DNA of 35,227 nt from positions 28,402-63,628 of the forward strand of contig NZ_AZDP01000106.1 of the NCBI RefSeq assembly GCF_001435525.1, written 5' to 3'. This document shows, piece by piece, positions 15,783 through 26,498 of the stretch. Numbering within the stretch: the stretch's first letter is position 1; each line of letters opens with the position of its first letter. The notes under the pieces were generated by a model, which saw only the letters and a list, made by a program, of their open reading frames with translations, did no database searches and was not told the DNA's origin. This stretch comes from Levilactobacillus koreensis JCM 16448 (GTDB lineage: Bacteria; Bacillota; Bacilli; Lactobacillales; Lactobacillaceae). The translations under genes and the position numbers were made by a program.

Positions 15783-16526
15783 TTAAAAGATTGTGTGTAA
15801 AAAAGTTAAAATATCTGTTTCCAGAGCATGGTGAGCCGCATTCACGGTTAGAACATGGCCCGCTCCCGCATACTCATGGAAATCAATTTGATTAGTTGGA
15901 TAAGCATCCGCCAACCACTTACCGGACCGGGGGTCGATCATCTGATCGGCATCCCCCTGAGCGATAAAGACGGGTTGCTTGATTCTGTCTAGGTGAGTCG
16001 CTGTGGTATCCGCAAAGGCCTGAATGGCTGTCAGTTGCGCATCGAGATGCGCCTGTAACCAAGCCAACCGTTGCGCCAGTTCTTCAGCAGACAGGTGTTG
16101 GGCCGCATAAGCTGCACGAGCCATTTCAATAAAGGCACTGGGGACATTGGTCTGTCCCTTAAAAATCACCGGAGACGCAATCGTTCCCCCACCCAGCAGA
16201 GTCGCATCCATTTGCAATGCCCGAGTGGCGAATAAACCACCCAAAGACAGGCCAAAGATGGCAATCTGTTGGTAGCCACGTTGACGCAAGAACGCAATGG
16301 CATCCTGTGTATCCTGCCACCACCGTTGCGGGGATCCTTCTCTCAGAATATCTGCAGGGTCACCCGTTGCGTGGCCGGCAAAAATCGGTGCCAGCACGGT
16401 ATAATGCTCGCTTTCTAACCGCCGCGCCAACAAGCGCATATCGTTAGAACTACCCGAATAGGCATGGAGCAGAATAACTGCTCGGGGTCCCTGCTCGAAA
16501 AAGAGCGGGGTTGGTTTTCGAATCAT
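15783..16526 (-). CDS. Alpha/beta-hydrolase, carboxylesterase (Est30-like)
   Basis: This is a 247-residue cytosolic serine esterase. The nucleophile elbow GLSLGG places Ser at residue 94; the likely acid is Asp in GDADQMIDP (about 200) and the His in AGAGHVLTV (about 224). The HAYSGSSNDM segment forms the oxyanion-hole region. It acts on short-chain esters in related families; the physiological substrate is unknown. It lies between secG and rnr, a placement common in lactobacilli and bacilli. ATG at 16526 has only a weak GTGGTGG ribosome binding site. The secG terminator upstream implies its own promoter or read-through. Confidence 0.9.
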   Translation of the reverse strand: MIRKPTPLFFEQGPRAVILLHAYSGSSNDMRLLARRLESEHYTVLAPIFAGHATGDPADILREGSPQRWWQDTQDAIAFLRQRGYQQIAIFGLSLGGLFATRALQMDATLLGGGTIASPVIFKGQTNVPSAFIEMARAAYAAQHLSAEELAQRLAWLQAHLDAQLTAIQAFADTTATHLDRIKQPVFIAQGDADQMIDPRSGKWLADAYPTNQIDFHEYAGAGHVLTVNAAHHALETDILTFLHTIF

Positions 16527-16565
16527 GTCAAACCACCACTTTCCGCTATTTTTAGATAGTCTGTA

Positions 16566-16598
16566 AAAAAGCCCCCTGTAACAAACGAACAGGAGGCC
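16566..16598 (-). terminator. Intrinsic terminator after secG
   Basis: The minus-strand stem GCCTCCTGT with ACAGGGGGC is followed by TTTTTT. It lies between secG and the esterase gene and so partly uncouples them. Confidence 0.85.
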
Positions 16599-16604
16599 AC
16601 TTCT

Positions 16605-16841
16605 CTAGTGTGAAGATAGATATACTAAAGCCATTGCCAGTCCAAAGAAAAGTGCACCTAAGACAACCGTGACCTTCTGCATGAATGCTTCAAAGCCCCG
16701 GGGCTTCGCCTTCGCAAACAGGTCATCCGCACCACCAGATAAAGCGGACAACGCGTCATTGGTCTTAGCGGGCTGCATCATTACCGCAACAATGATGAGC
16801 ACGGCGACAATTAAAATACACGTCATTAAAAAATTATACAC
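16605..16841 (-). CDS. secG: Preprotein translocase subunit SecG
   Basis: This is a small 78-residue integral membrane protein of the SecYEG channel. It has two hydrophobic helices (about 2-20 and 54-75) joined by a polar loop with the family stretch DALSALSGGADDLFAKAKPRGFE. The start is GTG at 16841 with AGGAGG 7 nt upstream. A 16-bp palindrome abuts the ribosome binding site (16855-16870). It precedes est-rnr-smpB, an order conserved in lactobacilli; here a channel gene and a surface-protein gene lie between it and eno. Confidence 0.93.
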   Translation of the reverse strand: MYNFLMTCILIVAVLIIVAVMMQPAKTNDALSALSGGADDLFAKAKPRGFEAFMQKVTVVLGALFFGLAMALVYLSSH

Positions 16842-16882
16842 AAATTTGCCTCCTACCTATTCAAATAGGTCTAATAGGTCTA

Positions 16883-16912
16883 ACTATACTCTTCCTAATT
16901 TATCATAGTCAG
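16883..16912 (-). promoter_or_regulatory. secG promoter
   Basis: The minus strand shows CTGACT (16907-16912), an 18-bp spacer and TATAGT (16883-16888), about 40 bp before the start codon. Confidence 0.55.
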
Positions 16913-16938
16913 CCCGTTTTTACCAGTCCCGAGCTTGC

Positions 16939-18501
16939 TTAATTCGGGATATTCTGATGCACATCGTTTCGCCGAATACGGTCTAACTGCTGCCGCACGT
17001 AGGCTCGATTCCGCTGATACGTGAAAATTATCAACGTGTCACCCGTTCTGAGAATGGTGTCTCCATGGGGAATAACCTCGCGTTCACCCCGACGGACACT
17101 AACGAGCAACGAGCCCACTGGCCAGGACAAATCCCGAACCTGTTCACCGGCGATTTCAGAACTTTCCTCCACCGGATACTCTAGTCGATCCGTTGGTCCC
17201 TGCGAACTGGACACGGCTGGTTTAACCATCCGTTCCAACATCGCCTCGTAAATAGGCGCACCACCCAAAATATCAACGGTAATGTACGCAACGATCGACA
17301 CAACTGCCAAGGGCATCAAGTGCTGCAACGTCCCGACCATTTCTGTAATTAATAGAATTGCTGTGAATGGTGCCTTAGAAATTCCGGCAAAATAGCCTGC
17401 CATTGCGTAAATCATAAAGTTAGCCACAAACATTTTTGGCAGCCAACCTAACTCCACAAAACTCCGGGCACCGATTGCACCTAGCAAAGCCCCTAGCGTC
17501 AGAATTGGTAAGAAAATCCCACCAGGTAGACCTGACCCATAACTAATCGTTGAGAAACAGAACCGGAGAATGAAGTAACCGATCAGCGGTATCAGCAAAG
17601 GCGTATGCTGAGCGAAGCCAACGATCATCTGATTCCCGCCGCCCAACGTCTCAGGCCACAATAAGCCAATTGGAATAATCAGTAAGAATGGCACGACGCC
17701 GTTTAGCCATTGTGGCAACACCTTCAGTTTAGCATACCAATCCCCACTATGTAACGTTGCCCACTGATAGCCAAAGCCCAGTAGTCCCAAGCCAATGCCT
17801 AAGACGAGCAGTAGCCCATAGTATTTTAACGGCAAAGCTTGCTGGAAGTTAATGTGTAAGACTGGTGTGAGTCCAAAAACTTCATTCGACACGAAATTAG
17901 CGACGACCGCACTGGTTAGCGCCGTCAACCATACCAACGTTGAAAAGCTGTGGTAGACTTCTTCCAAAATAAACAGTGTCGAGGCAATTGGCGCATTGAA
18001 GGCCGCTGAGAGACCAGCAGCGGCCCCACCGGCAATCATCAATCGCCGACGAGATCCCGTGAAATTCAGCCGTTCTGCGACTCCCTGGGCAACAGTCCCT
18101 CCAAGTTGAATGGAAGGTCCTTCACGCCCTAGGAAAAGTCCAGAGCCAATGCCCAGAATTCCACTGATAAACTTTTTCCAAAGAGCCGGCCACCAGGCAT
18201 AGTCCAGCTCGCCAGCCAGTTGTCCTTCAATCTGTGGAATCCCAGACCCTTTGATCATCGGTGTCTGCTTCGTCCAACGGCCAACGATGACCGCCAAAAT
18301 CAGCATCAAAATTACCCAAGGAATGAGCCACAATGGGTGTTGACCAAGCCACCCGTAACATCCCTGAGCCAAGATTAGGAGGCGCTCAATGGCCAAGCGA
18401 AACACACTCACGACGGCTCCAGCTAATAACCCGACTAAACTTCCAAAGGCAATGGCGTTTAGTCGGGTTAGGTCGTGTTGTGTTGGTTGTTTCTGTTTCA
18501 T
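16939..18501 (-). CDS. ClC-family chloride channel/transporter with C-terminal RCK_C (TrkA-C) domain
   Basis: This is a 520-residue membrane protein. ClC selectivity motifs are present: GSGIPQIEG (about 103-111), GREGPSIQLGG (about 143-153), containing the gating Glu, and a later KAPFTAILLITEM region. Hydrophobic helices span about 15-425. The soluble end (about 448-512) contains LSWPVGSLLVSVRRGE and GDTLIIFT, typical of the RCK_C ligand-binding domain. That domain suggests gating by a small ligand. Retention of the gating Glu suits an H+/Cl- or H+/F- antiporter or a gated channel; the CLC-F fluoride clade is not obviously indicated. It is divergent from no neighbour and may be expressed with the upstream surface protein. 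Confidence 0.88.
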   Translation of the reverse strand: MKQKQPTQHDLTRLNAIAFGSLVGLLAGAVVSVFRLAIERLLILAQGCYGWLGQHPLWLIPWVILMLILAVIVGRWTKQTPMIKGSGIPQIEGQLAGELDYAWWPALWKKFISGILGIGSGLFLGREGPSIQLGGTVAQGVAERLNFTGSRRRLMIAGGAAAGLSAAFNAPIASTLFILEEVYHSFSTLVWLTALTSAVVANFVSNEVFGLTPVLHINFQQALPLKYYGLLLVLGIGLGLLGFGYQWATLHSGDWYAKLKVLPQWLNGVVPFLLIIPIGLLWPETLGGGNQMIVGFAQHTPLLIPLIGYFILRFCFSTISYGSGLPGGIFLPILTLGALLGAIGARSFVELGWLPKMFVANFMIYAMAGYFAGISKAPFTAILLITEMVGTLQHLMPLAVVSIVAYITVDILGGAPIYEAMLERMVKPAVSSSQGPTDRLEYPVEESSEIAGEQVRDLSWPVGSLLVSVRRGEREVIPHGDTILRTGDTLIIFTYQRNRAYVRQQLDRIRRNDVHQNIPN

Positions 18502-18564
18502 CCGTAAGTCCCCCTACTAGTAAATAAATGTCTATTTACCAGTCTATCACAGTTGGGGGAACGT

Positions 18565-20286
18565 TTAACGAATAAATCGTCGATAGAGCCAGCCAGTAAC
18601 CAAACTAAGTAATAGGCCTAAACCCATAATTTGTACTGACGACTGATATTCGCTGGTCTGTGGCAAGGTCCGATTGCTGTTGACCCGTGCTTTAGAACCG
18701 CTCGTTGACTTAGCAGCCGCTAGGTGTTGTTTCTGCTTCCCGCGATGCTTTCCTTTCTGCTTTGATGACTCGTTGCTAATAGGTAGCTCTTTATCAGCTT
18801 CCTCGGTAACTGCCTTAGATACTGGTCGACTTGCTGATGATGCAGTAACGGGAATCGACGCAATGTGATCACTGCCTGCATTAAGACCTGAAAGTTTGTT
18901 TGGCTTGTTTTCCAAATTGTGAGTTCCATCCAGCTCTGAACTTGGCTTGGTACCCGGCTTTGGTTTTGCATCCGGGTATGGTGTTGGTTGTGGTTCCGGC
19001 TTTGGTTCCGGCTTTGGTTCCGGCTTTGGCTCTGGTTGTGGTTCTGGCTTCGGCTTCGGCTTTGGTTCTGGTTTCGGCTCTGGTTGCGGTCCTGGTTCTG
19101 GTTCTGGCTTTGGCTCTGGCTGTGGCTCCGGCTTTGGTTCTGGTGTTGGTTCTGGTTCTGGCTTTGGTTCAGGTTTCGGCTCTGGTTGTGGCTTCGGTTG
19201 TGGTTCTGGTTCTGGCTTTGGTTCTGGTTGTGGCTTCGGTTCTGGTGTTGGCTCTGGCTTTGGTTCCGGCTTTGGCTCTGGTTTTGGCTTCGGTTCTGGT
19301 GTTGGTTCTGGCTCTGGCTTTGGTGTTGGTTCAGGTTTCGGCTCTGGTTGTGGCTTCGGTTCTGGTTCCGGCTCTGGTTGTGGCTTTGGTGTTGGTGTTG
19401 GTGTTGGTTCTGGCTCTGGCTCTGGCTCTGGCTCTGGCTTTGGTTCAGGTTTCGGCTCTGGTTGTGGCTTCGGTTGTGGTTGTGGTTCTGGTTCTGGCTT
19501 TGGTTCTGGTTGTGGCTTCGGTTCTGGTGTTGGCTCTGGCTTTGGTTCCGGCTTTGGCTCTGGTTTTGGCTTCGGTTGTGGTTCCGGCTCTGGTTGTGGC
19601 TTTGGTGTTGGTGTTGGTTCTGGTTCTGGCTCTGGCTCTGGCTTTGGCTCCGGTTGTGGCTTTGGTGTTGGTTCCGGCTCTGGTTTTGGCTTCGGTTCTG
19701 GTAATGGCTCTGGCTGTGGCTGTGGTTCCGGCTTGGGTTCCGGGACCAATTGATTCACCGGTGGCACCGTTACCGTCAGCGGTTGGACCCGCACTTGCCA
19801 AGTATCAACCGGCTTAAACACGCGTCGAGCCGTCTCTGCTGTTGTTAAACGATAACCTTCTGGTGCAACTAGCGGCACGAGCCCCCCCATCATCAATACT
19901 GCATGTGTCTTATAGCGACTCACTTGTTTACCAGCTTCATCTAAATAATTCACGACAACCGTGGCTTTAGACTTCGCAAAGTACAGGACGCTGATGGGGA
20001 TTGCTTGGTTTTGCTCCAAAGCATGTTTAATAACCATAATTTGGAGACCGGGTACCTTCAACGCCGGATGTTCTGGCACCTTCTCTCCCGGTGTCACCAT
20101 CTGCGTCACCTTATCAAAAAAGGTAGTCGTTTTACTCCCATCATCATTCGTCGTAGCTAATTTGTAGGTGATCTCCCACGGATAGCTCGCTGTCGTGTCA
20201 GCTAAGGCTACTTTATTCCCCACCCCCAAGCTCACTCCAGTTACTACTAAACTCATGACACCAAACGTACGTCGCCAAATTTTCAT
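18565..20286 (-). CDS. Pro-rich LPQTS-anchored surface protein with MucBP-like N-terminus
   Basis: This is a 573-residue exported protein. The signal peptide (about 1-29) ends in VALA before DTT. Residues about 35-105 and 108-172 look like beta-rich MucBP-type modules (for example [15 protein letters not shown]). Residues about 182-455 are an almost pure two-residue repeat of Pro alternating with Glu, Lys, Gln or Thr, probably an extended wall-spanning stalk. A Ser/Lys-rich linker leads to the sorting signal LPQTSE (from residue 541), a hydrophobic helix and a basic end (YRRFIR) for sortase A. The start ATG at 20286 has AGGGGG 9 nt upstream. Probable role is adhesion or a wall spacer; ligand unknown. 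Opposite-strand frames across the repeat are artefacts. Confidence 0.9.
   Translation of the reverse strand: MKIWRRTFGVMSLVVTGVSLGVGNKVALADTTASYPWEITYKLATTNDDGSKTTTFFDKVTQMVTPGEKVPEHPALKVPGLQIMVIKHALEQNQAIPISVLYFAKSKATVVVNYLDEAGKQVSRYKTHAVLMMGGLVPLVAPEGYRLTTAETARRVFKPVDTWQVRVQPLTVTVPPVNQLVPEPKPEPQPQPEPLPEPKPKPEPEPTPKPQPEPKPEPEPEPEPTPTPKPQPEPEPQPKPKPEPKPEPKPEPTPEPKPQPEPKPEPEPQPQPKPQPEPKPEPKPEPEPEPEPEPTPTPTPKPQPEPEPEPKPQPEPKPEPTPKPEPEPTPEPKPKPEPKPEPKPEPTPEPKPQPEPKPEPEPQPKPQPEPKPEPKPEPEPTPEPKPEPQPEPKPEPEPGPQPEPKPEPKPKPKPEPQPEPKPEPKPEPKPEPQPTPYPDAKPKPGTKPSSELDGTHNLENKPNKLSGLNAGSDHIASIPVTASSASRPVSKAVTEEADKELPISNESSKQKGKHRGKQKQHLAAAKSTSGSKARVNSNRTLPQTSEYQSSVQIMGLGLLLSLVTGWLYRRFIR
18990..19735 (-). 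repeat. Intragenic PEPK-type tandem repeat tract
   Basis: DNA built of 6-12-bp units coding Pro-X. Longer blocks recur: [20 protein letters not shown] is present twice, followed by near-identical sequence. This is suited to length change by slippage or recombination, and hard to assemble from short reads. Confidence 0.85.
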
Positions 20287-20360
20287 TACGCTATTCCCCC
20301 TTCGTTATAGTTAACTCCGTAGAAATAGGCTAAATATTTTTTTATTTCGCAACTTTTTCA

Positions 20361-20406
20361 AAAAAAAATGAGGCAAGCCCATTTCTGGACTTACCTCACA
20401 TTTTTT
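20361..20406 (-). terminator. Intrinsic terminator of the glycolytic operon (after eno)
   Basis: The minus strand shows TGAGGTAAGTCCA pairing with TGGGCTTGCCTCA around GAAA, followed by nine T residues. Confidence 0.9.
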
Positions 20407-20418
20407 ATTCACTTTAAA

Positions 20419-21830
<1,412 letters not shown>

Positions 21831-21846
21831 TCACATTTTGCTCGTT

Positions 21847-22605
21847 TTACAAATTTTGGTAGTTTGCTAGCTTAATGAAAGAGCTTTCATCCAAACTAGA
21901 GCCACCCGCGAGGACGCCATCGACATTATCGCGGCCCATAATTCCCGCAATATTGTCTGGCTTGACGCTCCCACCATATAAAACGCGAACGCCATTTGCC
22001 AAATCATCAGAATAAATATCAGCTAATGTTTGACGAATGAGGTAGCAGCCCTCTTCGGCTTGATCGGTGGACGCCGTCGTGCCACTGCCAATCGCCCAGC
22101 TTGGTTCGTAAGCAATCACGATCTTTGCCGCGTCTTCAGCACTGACACCCTTCAACGCCGCCGAAACCTGATTGACGACCCAGTGAATTCGCTCACCAGA
22201 CTCGCGTCGACCCATGGTTTCGTCGCAACAGACGATGGGTGTCATCCCGTTACGAAAGACGGCTTGCACCTTCCGATTAATAACGTCATCTGTCTCGTTA
22301 AAGTAACGCCGTCGCTCAGAATGCCCAACAATGGTATAGGGAATCCCCATTTCATGAAGTGCCTTAGGGCTGGTTTCGCCCGTATAGGCGCCTTCATCTT
22401 CGTAGTAACAAGCCTCAGCAGCAACGCGCAAGACGTTATCGGTATTGGCCTCTAACATCGTCTGCAAAAATAGTGCTGGTGCCGCAACGGCCGTTTCGAC
22501 CTGGTCTGCAGCGGGCAATTTCCCCTGAATAGCGGTCATAAATTGCTTCGCTGAAGCCACCGATTTATTCATTTTCCAGTTTCCTGCAATGAGTGGTATC
22601 CGCAA
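21847..22605 (-). CDS. tpiA: Triosephosphate isomerase
   Basis: TpiA interconverts dihydroxyacetone phosphate and glyceraldehyde-3-phosphate. Catalytic residues are visible: Lys11 in GNWKMNK, His95 in GHSERRR and Glu167 in [11 protein letters not shown]; the phosphate-binding [11 protein letters not shown] follows. The length is 252 residues. The only start that keeps the conserved N-terminus is TTG at 22605, preceded by AAAGGGTGG at 6-nt spacing. It lies between pgk and eno, with a hairpin in the pgk-tpi gap. Confidence 0.97.
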   Translation of the reverse strand: MRIPLIAGNWKMNKSVASAKQFMTAIQGKLPAADQVETAVAAPALFLQTMLEANTDNVLRVAAEACYYEDEGAYTGETSPKALHEMGIPYTIVGHSERRRYFNETDDVINRKVQAVFRNGMTPIVCCDETMGRRESGERIHWVVNQVSAALKGVSAEDAAKIVIAYEPSWAIGSGTTASTDQAEEGCYLIRQTLADIYSDDLANGVRVLYGGSVKPDNIAGIMGRDNVDGVLAGGSSLDESSFIKLANYQNL

Positions 22606-22710
22606 CCTTATCCACCCTTTCCTAAAAATAAATTGACTACGCTCATCATCTTACCCAATTCGGGTCAGATTAGCCAGCGAAGACCCTTCGCCGCGAGCCA
22701 TCATCATAAT

Positions 22711-22743
22711 AAAGAGCCGTGATGATGCCACCACAGCTCTTTA
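22711..22743 (-). terminator. Intercistronic hairpin between pgk and tpiA
   Basis: AAAGAGC with GCTCTTT encloses GTGGTG/CATCAC. The following T-run is broken (ATTATG), so it may attenuate or mark a processing site rather than fully terminate; tpiA downstream needs read-through. Confidence 0.6.
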
Positions 22744-22750
22744 TATTTAT

Positions 22751-23953
22751 TTACTTTTCAGAAATTGCAGCGATACCTGGTAAGGTCTTACCTTCAAGGT
22801 ATTCAAGGGAAGCACCACCACCAGTGGAGATGTGAGAAAGCTTGTCAGCAACACCGAGTTGTTGAACAGCGGCAGTTGAGTCACCACCACCAACAATCGT
22901 CTTGGCGTTCGTCAAAGTTCCCAAGAACTTCCCGATTTCCAAAGTACCTTCTGCATAATTACTCATTTCGAAGACACCCATTGGGCCGTTCCAAACAACA
23001 GTCTTAGCATCCTTCAAAACATCTTCGAATTCAGCAACGGACTTAGGTCCGATATCAAGAGCCATGTAACCATCAGGAACGTCACCATCGACGGTCTTGT
23101 GGGCAGCATCGTTATCGAACTTTTCAGCAACAACGGAGTCAGTTGGGAGAACTAACTTATCGCCGGCCTTGTCCAAGATTTCCTTGGCTAAGTCGATCTT
23201 GTCAGTTTCAACCAATGAATTCCCAATCTTCATACCCTTAGCAGCGTAGAACGTGTAAGTCATCCCACCACCGATAAGAATCTTGTCAGCCTTAGCCAAC
23301 AAGTTGTCGATAACACCGATCTTGTCAGAAACCTTGGCACCACCCAAGATAGCAACGAATGGGTGTTCAGGGTTGTCGACAGCACCACCGATAAACTTGA
23401 TTTCCTTTTCCATCAAGAAACCAGCAGCGGTTTGGGCCATGTTAGAAGCGATACCCACGTTAGATGCGTGTGAACGGTGAGCCGTCCCAAAGGCATCGTT
23501 AACGAAGACGTCACCCAATGAAGCCCAGTACTTGCCCAATTCAGGGTCGTTACCGGATTCACGCTTAACGTATTCGCCATCTTTAACATCTTCGTAACGG
23601 GTGTTTTCCATAACTAAGACGTCGCCGTTGTTCAAGCCATCAATGGCATCTTCAAGCTGCTTACCTTCAGTGGTTGGAACAAAGGTAACTGGCTTGTTTA
23701 ACAGGTTGGACAGACGTTCTGCAACTGGACGCATGGACAAACCTGGCTTGTCTTCTTCCTTCTTGATCCGACCTAAGTGAGATAAGAGGATGGCCTTGCC
23801 ACCATGTTCAATAACGTACTTAATCGTTGGTAATGCGGCAACGATCCGATTATCGTTACCAATGACGCCGTCTTTGATTGGGACGTTAAAGTCGACCCGC
23901 ATCAGGACTTTTTTGCCCTCTAAGTCTAAATCAGAAACTGTTAATTTAGCCAA
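22751..23953 (-). CDS. pgk: Phosphoglycerate kinase
   Basis: Pgk transfers the phosphate of 1,3-bisphosphoglycerate to ADP, the first ATP-yielding step of the lower glycolytic pathway. Motifs include RVDFNVPI near the N-terminus, the HRSHASNVG substrate segment, the interdomain [11 protein letters not shown] and the nucleotide-binding [10 protein letters not shown] near the C-terminus. The length of 400 residues is normal. The start is TTG at 23953 with AAGGAGG 10 nt upstream. It has its own promoter and palindrome (24001-24032) downstream of the gap terminator-like hairpin. Confidence 0.98.
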   Translation of the reverse strand: MAKLTVSDLDLEGKKVLMRVDFNVPIKDGVIGNDNRIVAALPTIKYVIEHGGKAILLSHLGRIKKEEDKPGLSMRPVAERLSNLLNKPVTFVPTTEGKQLEDAIDGLNNGDVLVMENTRYEDVKDGEYVKRESGNDPELGKYWASLGDVFVNDAFGTAHRSHASNVGIASNMAQTAAGFLMEKEIKFIGGAVDNPEHPFVAILGGAKVSDKIGVIDNLLAKADKILIGGGMTYTFYAAKGMKIGNSLVETDKIDLAKEILDKAGDKLVLPTDSVVAEKFDNDAAHKTVDGDVPDGYMALDIGPKSVAEFEDVLKDAKTVVWNGPMGVFEMSNYAEGTLEIGKFLGTLTNAKTIVGGGDSTAAVQQLGVADKLSHISTGGGASLEYLEGKTLPGIAAISEK

Positions 23954-24000
23954 TTTAGAAAACCCTCCTTGAGTAATATCTTTTAAAAGATTACTTTCAC

Positions 24001-24032
24001 AATATACAGCACTTACCTTTGAATTTCAAAGG
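24001..24032 (-). promoter_or_regulatory. pgk promoter overlapped by a 17-bp palindrome
   Basis: The minus strand shows TTGAAA (24024-24029), a 17-bp spacer and TATATT (24001-24006). CCTTTGAATTTCAAAGG (24016-24032) is a perfect palindrome with 8-bp arms covering the -35, a likely operator. Confidence 0.7.
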
Positions 24033-24057
24033 ACTTATGCAATTTTTTAGTGACTTA

Positions 24058-24096
24058 CAAAAAACGCAGCGAGGAAATTCCACCCCCCGCCGCGTC
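24058..24096 (-). terminator. Terminator-like hairpin after gap
   Basis: The minus strand shows ACGC and GCGGGG pairing with CCTCGC and GCGT, followed by TTTTTTG. It separates gap from pgk, so pgk-tpi-eno depend on read-through or the pgk promoter. Confidence 0.75.
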
Positions 24097-24132
24097 TGTG
24101 AGTCTATTTTAAGCTAATTTACAACGGTCGGA

Positions 24133-25143
24133 TTAGAGAGTTGCGAAGTGCAATAAAGTCCGAACCATGTTGCAAGTGAAGCCCCATTCGTTGTCGTACC
24201 AAGCAACAGTCTTAACTAATTGCGTGTCACCAGCGGTAGTAACTTCCGTTTGGGTTGGGTCAAAGACAGAACCATGGTCGTCATCGATGATATCAGTAGA
24301 AACGATTTCATCAGCGTTGTAACCAAAGGCGTCGTTGTTAACCGTGTGCTTCTTGATAGCTTCGTTGATTTCGTCAGCAGTAACGTTCTTGTCCAGAACA
24401 GTAACCAATTCAGTCAATGAGCCGTCAACAACACCAACACGTTGTGCATGGCCTTGTAACTTACCCTTCAATGCTGGGATAACTAAGCCGATAGCCTTAG
24501 CTGCACCAGTTGAGTGAGGAATAGTGTTAATGCTTGCAGTACGGTTGTTACGCATCTTCTTGCCACGAGGGCCATCCAAAATTTGTTGGGTAGCAGTGAA
24601 GGCATGAATAGTCGTCATAGTACCAGCCTTGATCCCGAATTCTTCATTCAAGAAGTAAGCCATAGGTGCTAAACAGTTGGTCGTGCAAGAACCAGCAGAA
24701 ACGATGATATCGTCCTTGCTCAAGACGTCCAAGTTAACACCAGGTACAACAGTCGTAACAGCACCGGCTGGAGCAGATACTAATACCCGCTTAACACCAG
24801 CTTCGATGTGGGCGTGAGCCTTTTCTTCGGAAGTGTAGAAACCGGTACATTCGAGAACGAAGTCAACACCGTCATTCTTAACCCAAGGAATGTTTTGTGC
24901 CTTTGGTTCAGCATAAACAGGGTATTCCTTACCGTCAACCACGATGCCAGTGTCCGTAGCGGAAACTTCGCCAGGGAAACGGCCATGAGTTGAGTCATAC
25001 TTCAACAAGTAAGCCAACATTGAAGGTGTCGTCAAATCGTTGATGGCAACTACTTCGATGTCACTTGAGTGGAGTTCGTGAATCCGCTTGAAAGCCAAAC
25101 GGCCGATACGTCCGAAACCATTAATACCAATCTTTACAGTCAT
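24133..25143 (-). CDS. gap: Glyceraldehyde-3-phosphate dehydrogenase
   Basis: Gap is the NAD+-dependent enzyme that forms 1,3-bisphosphoglycerate. The Rossmann motif [12 protein letters not shown] is at residues 7-18, and the active-site Cys153 is in [12 protein letters not shown]; the C-terminal [14 protein letters not shown] is typical. The length is 336 residues. A nine-codon in-frame extension (to 25170) contains the AAGGAGG ribosome binding site for the ATG at 25143. It lies 68 bp after cggR, the classic CggR-regulated arrangement, and is followed by a strong hairpin that may raise gap over downstream genes. Confidence 0.98.
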   Translation of the reverse strand: MTVKIGINGFGRIGRLAFKRIHELHSSDIEVVAINDLTTPSMLAYLLKYDSTHGRFPGEVSATDTGIVVDGKEYPVYAEPKAQNIPWVKNDGVDFVLECTGFYTSEEKAHAHIEAGVKRVLVSAPAGAVTTVVPGVNLDVLSKDDIIVSAGSCTTNCLAPMAYFLNEEFGIKAGTMTTIHAFTATQQILDGPRGKKMRNNRTASINTIPHSTGAAKAIGLVIPALKGKLQGHAQRVGVVDGSLTELVTVLDKNVTADEINEAIKKHTVNNDAFGYNADEIVSTDIIDDDHGSVFDPTQTEVTTAGDTQLVKTVAWYDNEWGFTCNMVRTLLHFATL

Positions 25144-25211
25144 ACTGTGATTTCCTCCTTCAGGAAGCAAACAAAGATAATTTTTTTAAAAAGCAGTACA
25201 TGTTAAGTGTA

Positions 25212-26240
25212 TCACTTTTTTAAAACAAAGTCAGCAGCACCTTCATCGGTTATTAACCAAGTCTGTGCTGGCGCTAAATGCATGTACGCCGCAATTGCCG
25301 TACCCTTTTCGGCACCACCGGCAACGGCGATCACTAGCTGTTTAGCGGCTAAATCCGCAATGTCTAACCCAATGCGGGGAAATTTGCTGACCACGTGACC
25401 CTCGGCATCAAAGAAATACCCAAAGGCCTCACCCACGGCATGGGCCGCGGTTAGGTCAGCGATCACGTGCGGCGTCATCTGCCGCCGTTTGGCCATGACA
25501 AGGGCCTGACCAATTCCGTGAATCACCACGTTGCTCTGCGCAATCAATTGCAAAACCTCATGAATGGCCGGCTCCGCAAAAAGTGGTTTATAGGTTGCGG
25601 TCGTTAACTGTTCGGGAACATATAACGATCGAAAATCACTGTTGGTTCGCTGCGCCATACGGGCACTGACCGCGTTGGCTTGAATTGCTGGCGATTCACC
25701 CACGCCCCCGCGAGCGGGAACGAAAAGTAACTCGCGATTCATGGCCAGTGTCGGTGTCAAAGCCTCCGCCACGTTCGCCAGAGTGTGACCACCCATGACC
25801 GCGACGATGCTCTTCCCGGCTGGCAATTCATCGGCTAGTACCTGACTAGCAGCCTGAGCTAAGCTAGCCAGATTACCATTTGCCGCCGTACTATCGCCTG
25901 GGACGATGGTACAGTGTGCAATGTTCAGGCGTTGCGCCAGCGCCAACTCTCGCTGTTGTCGACCAGCAAGTTCATCCATAATGGGACTCAATCCCTGAAG
26001 AACGCGCTGACCAGTCGCCGTCACCTGCATCCCCTTAGCTGACATTTGGATAAATCCCAAGTCGGCTAAAGCGTCCGTGGTGGTGCGCACCGTCCGTTCG
26101 GAACAGTCTAGGCTAGTTGCCAAGGTACGCCGGCCAACCGGTTGGAGGCTCGCGACACCTTGTAGCATTCGAAACCGGCTGGTTAATTTCGTAACCATTT
26201 GGGGCATAATTGCTTCTACCCATTGCCAATCCTCACGCAT
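25212..26240 (-). CDS. cggR: Central glycolytic genes regulator CggR (SorC family)
   Basis: CggR is a transcriptional repressor of the gap operon, relieved by fructose-1,6-bisphosphate in Bacillus. The 342-residue product has an N-terminal winged-helix region (about 15-80, with RRTLATSLDCSERTVRTTTDALADLGFI). A C-terminal sugar-phosphate-binding domain (about 100-340) includes VMGGHTLANVAEAL and ARGGVGES. An in-frame extension reaches 26363, but the operon promoter (26343-26371) lies inside it, and AGGAGG precedes the ATG at 26240, which settles the start. It is first gene of cggR-gap-pgk-tpi-eno, so it is autoregulated if the operator is upstream. Confidence 0.93.
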   Translation of the reverse strand: MREDWQWVEAIMPQMVTKLTSRFRMLQGVASLQPVGRRTLATSLDCSERTVRTTTDALADLGFIQMSAKGMQVTATGQRVLQGLSPIMDELAGRQQRELALAQRLNIAHCTIVPGDSTAANGNLASLAQAASQVLADELPAGKSIVAVMGGHTLANVAEALTPTLAMNRELLFVPARGGVGESPAIQANAVSARMAQRTNSDFRSLYVPEQLTTATYKPLFAEPAIHEVLQLIAQSNVVIHGIGQALVMAKRRQMTPHVIADLTAAHAVGEAFGYFFDAEGHVVSKFPRIGLDIADLAAKQLVIAVAGGAEKGTAIAAYMHLAPAQTWLITDEGAADFVLKK

Positions 26241-26276
26241 TCGACTACCTCCTAGTGGGACAATAACCGACCAACG

Positions 26277-26295
26277 GTGGCTAATTAGCGCCCAC
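26277..26295 (-). promoter_or_regulatory. Palindrome in the cggR leader, candidate operator
   Basis: GTGG-CTAATTAG-CG-CCAC lies between the operon promoter and the cggR start codon, about 37 bp before the ATG. This is a plausible CggR or other repressor site; the match to known CggR operators is not established. Confidence 0.35.
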
Positions 26296-26342
26296 CCTGG
26301 CCAAAAAATTGAAGGCCAACCAGAGCTAACCTTTACTGTGTC

Positions 26343-26371
26343 AGTATAAGCCCCCGCCCCCACTTTGGCAA
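26343..26371 (-). promoter_or_regulatory. Promoter of the cggR-gap-pgk-tpi-eno operon
   Basis: The minus strand shows TTGCCA (26366-26371), a 17-bp G-rich spacer and TATACT (26343-26348). The predicted transcript has a leader of about 95 nt. Confidence 0.75.
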
Positions 26372-26438
26372 GTCATTCATACCGTTAAATAATGAAAGCC
26401 CTTACATAAAATGTTTTAAAAAAAGCCGTAACCACTAC

Positions 26439-26467
26439 TTGAATTTATATTCAGCTTCGGGTATAGT
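26439..26467 (+). promoter_or_regulatory. Promoter of the first tRNA-Arg
   Basis: TTGAAT (26439-26444), 17-bp spacer, TATAGT (26462-26467), about 30 bp before the tRNA. Confidence 0.8.
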
Positions 26468-26498
26468 AGTTAAGTGCTCTTGAAGCACAACGCTTTAT

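Noticed and set aside
18900-19817. Long plus-strand ORFs rich in Gly-Ser, Val-Leu or Trp-Leu
   Set aside because: They are antisense readings of the Pro-X repeat tract of the minus-strand surface protein; no ribosome binding sites.
26241-26363. N-terminal extension of cggR
   Set aside because: It contains the operon promoter, and the AGGAGG site belongs to the ATG at 26240.
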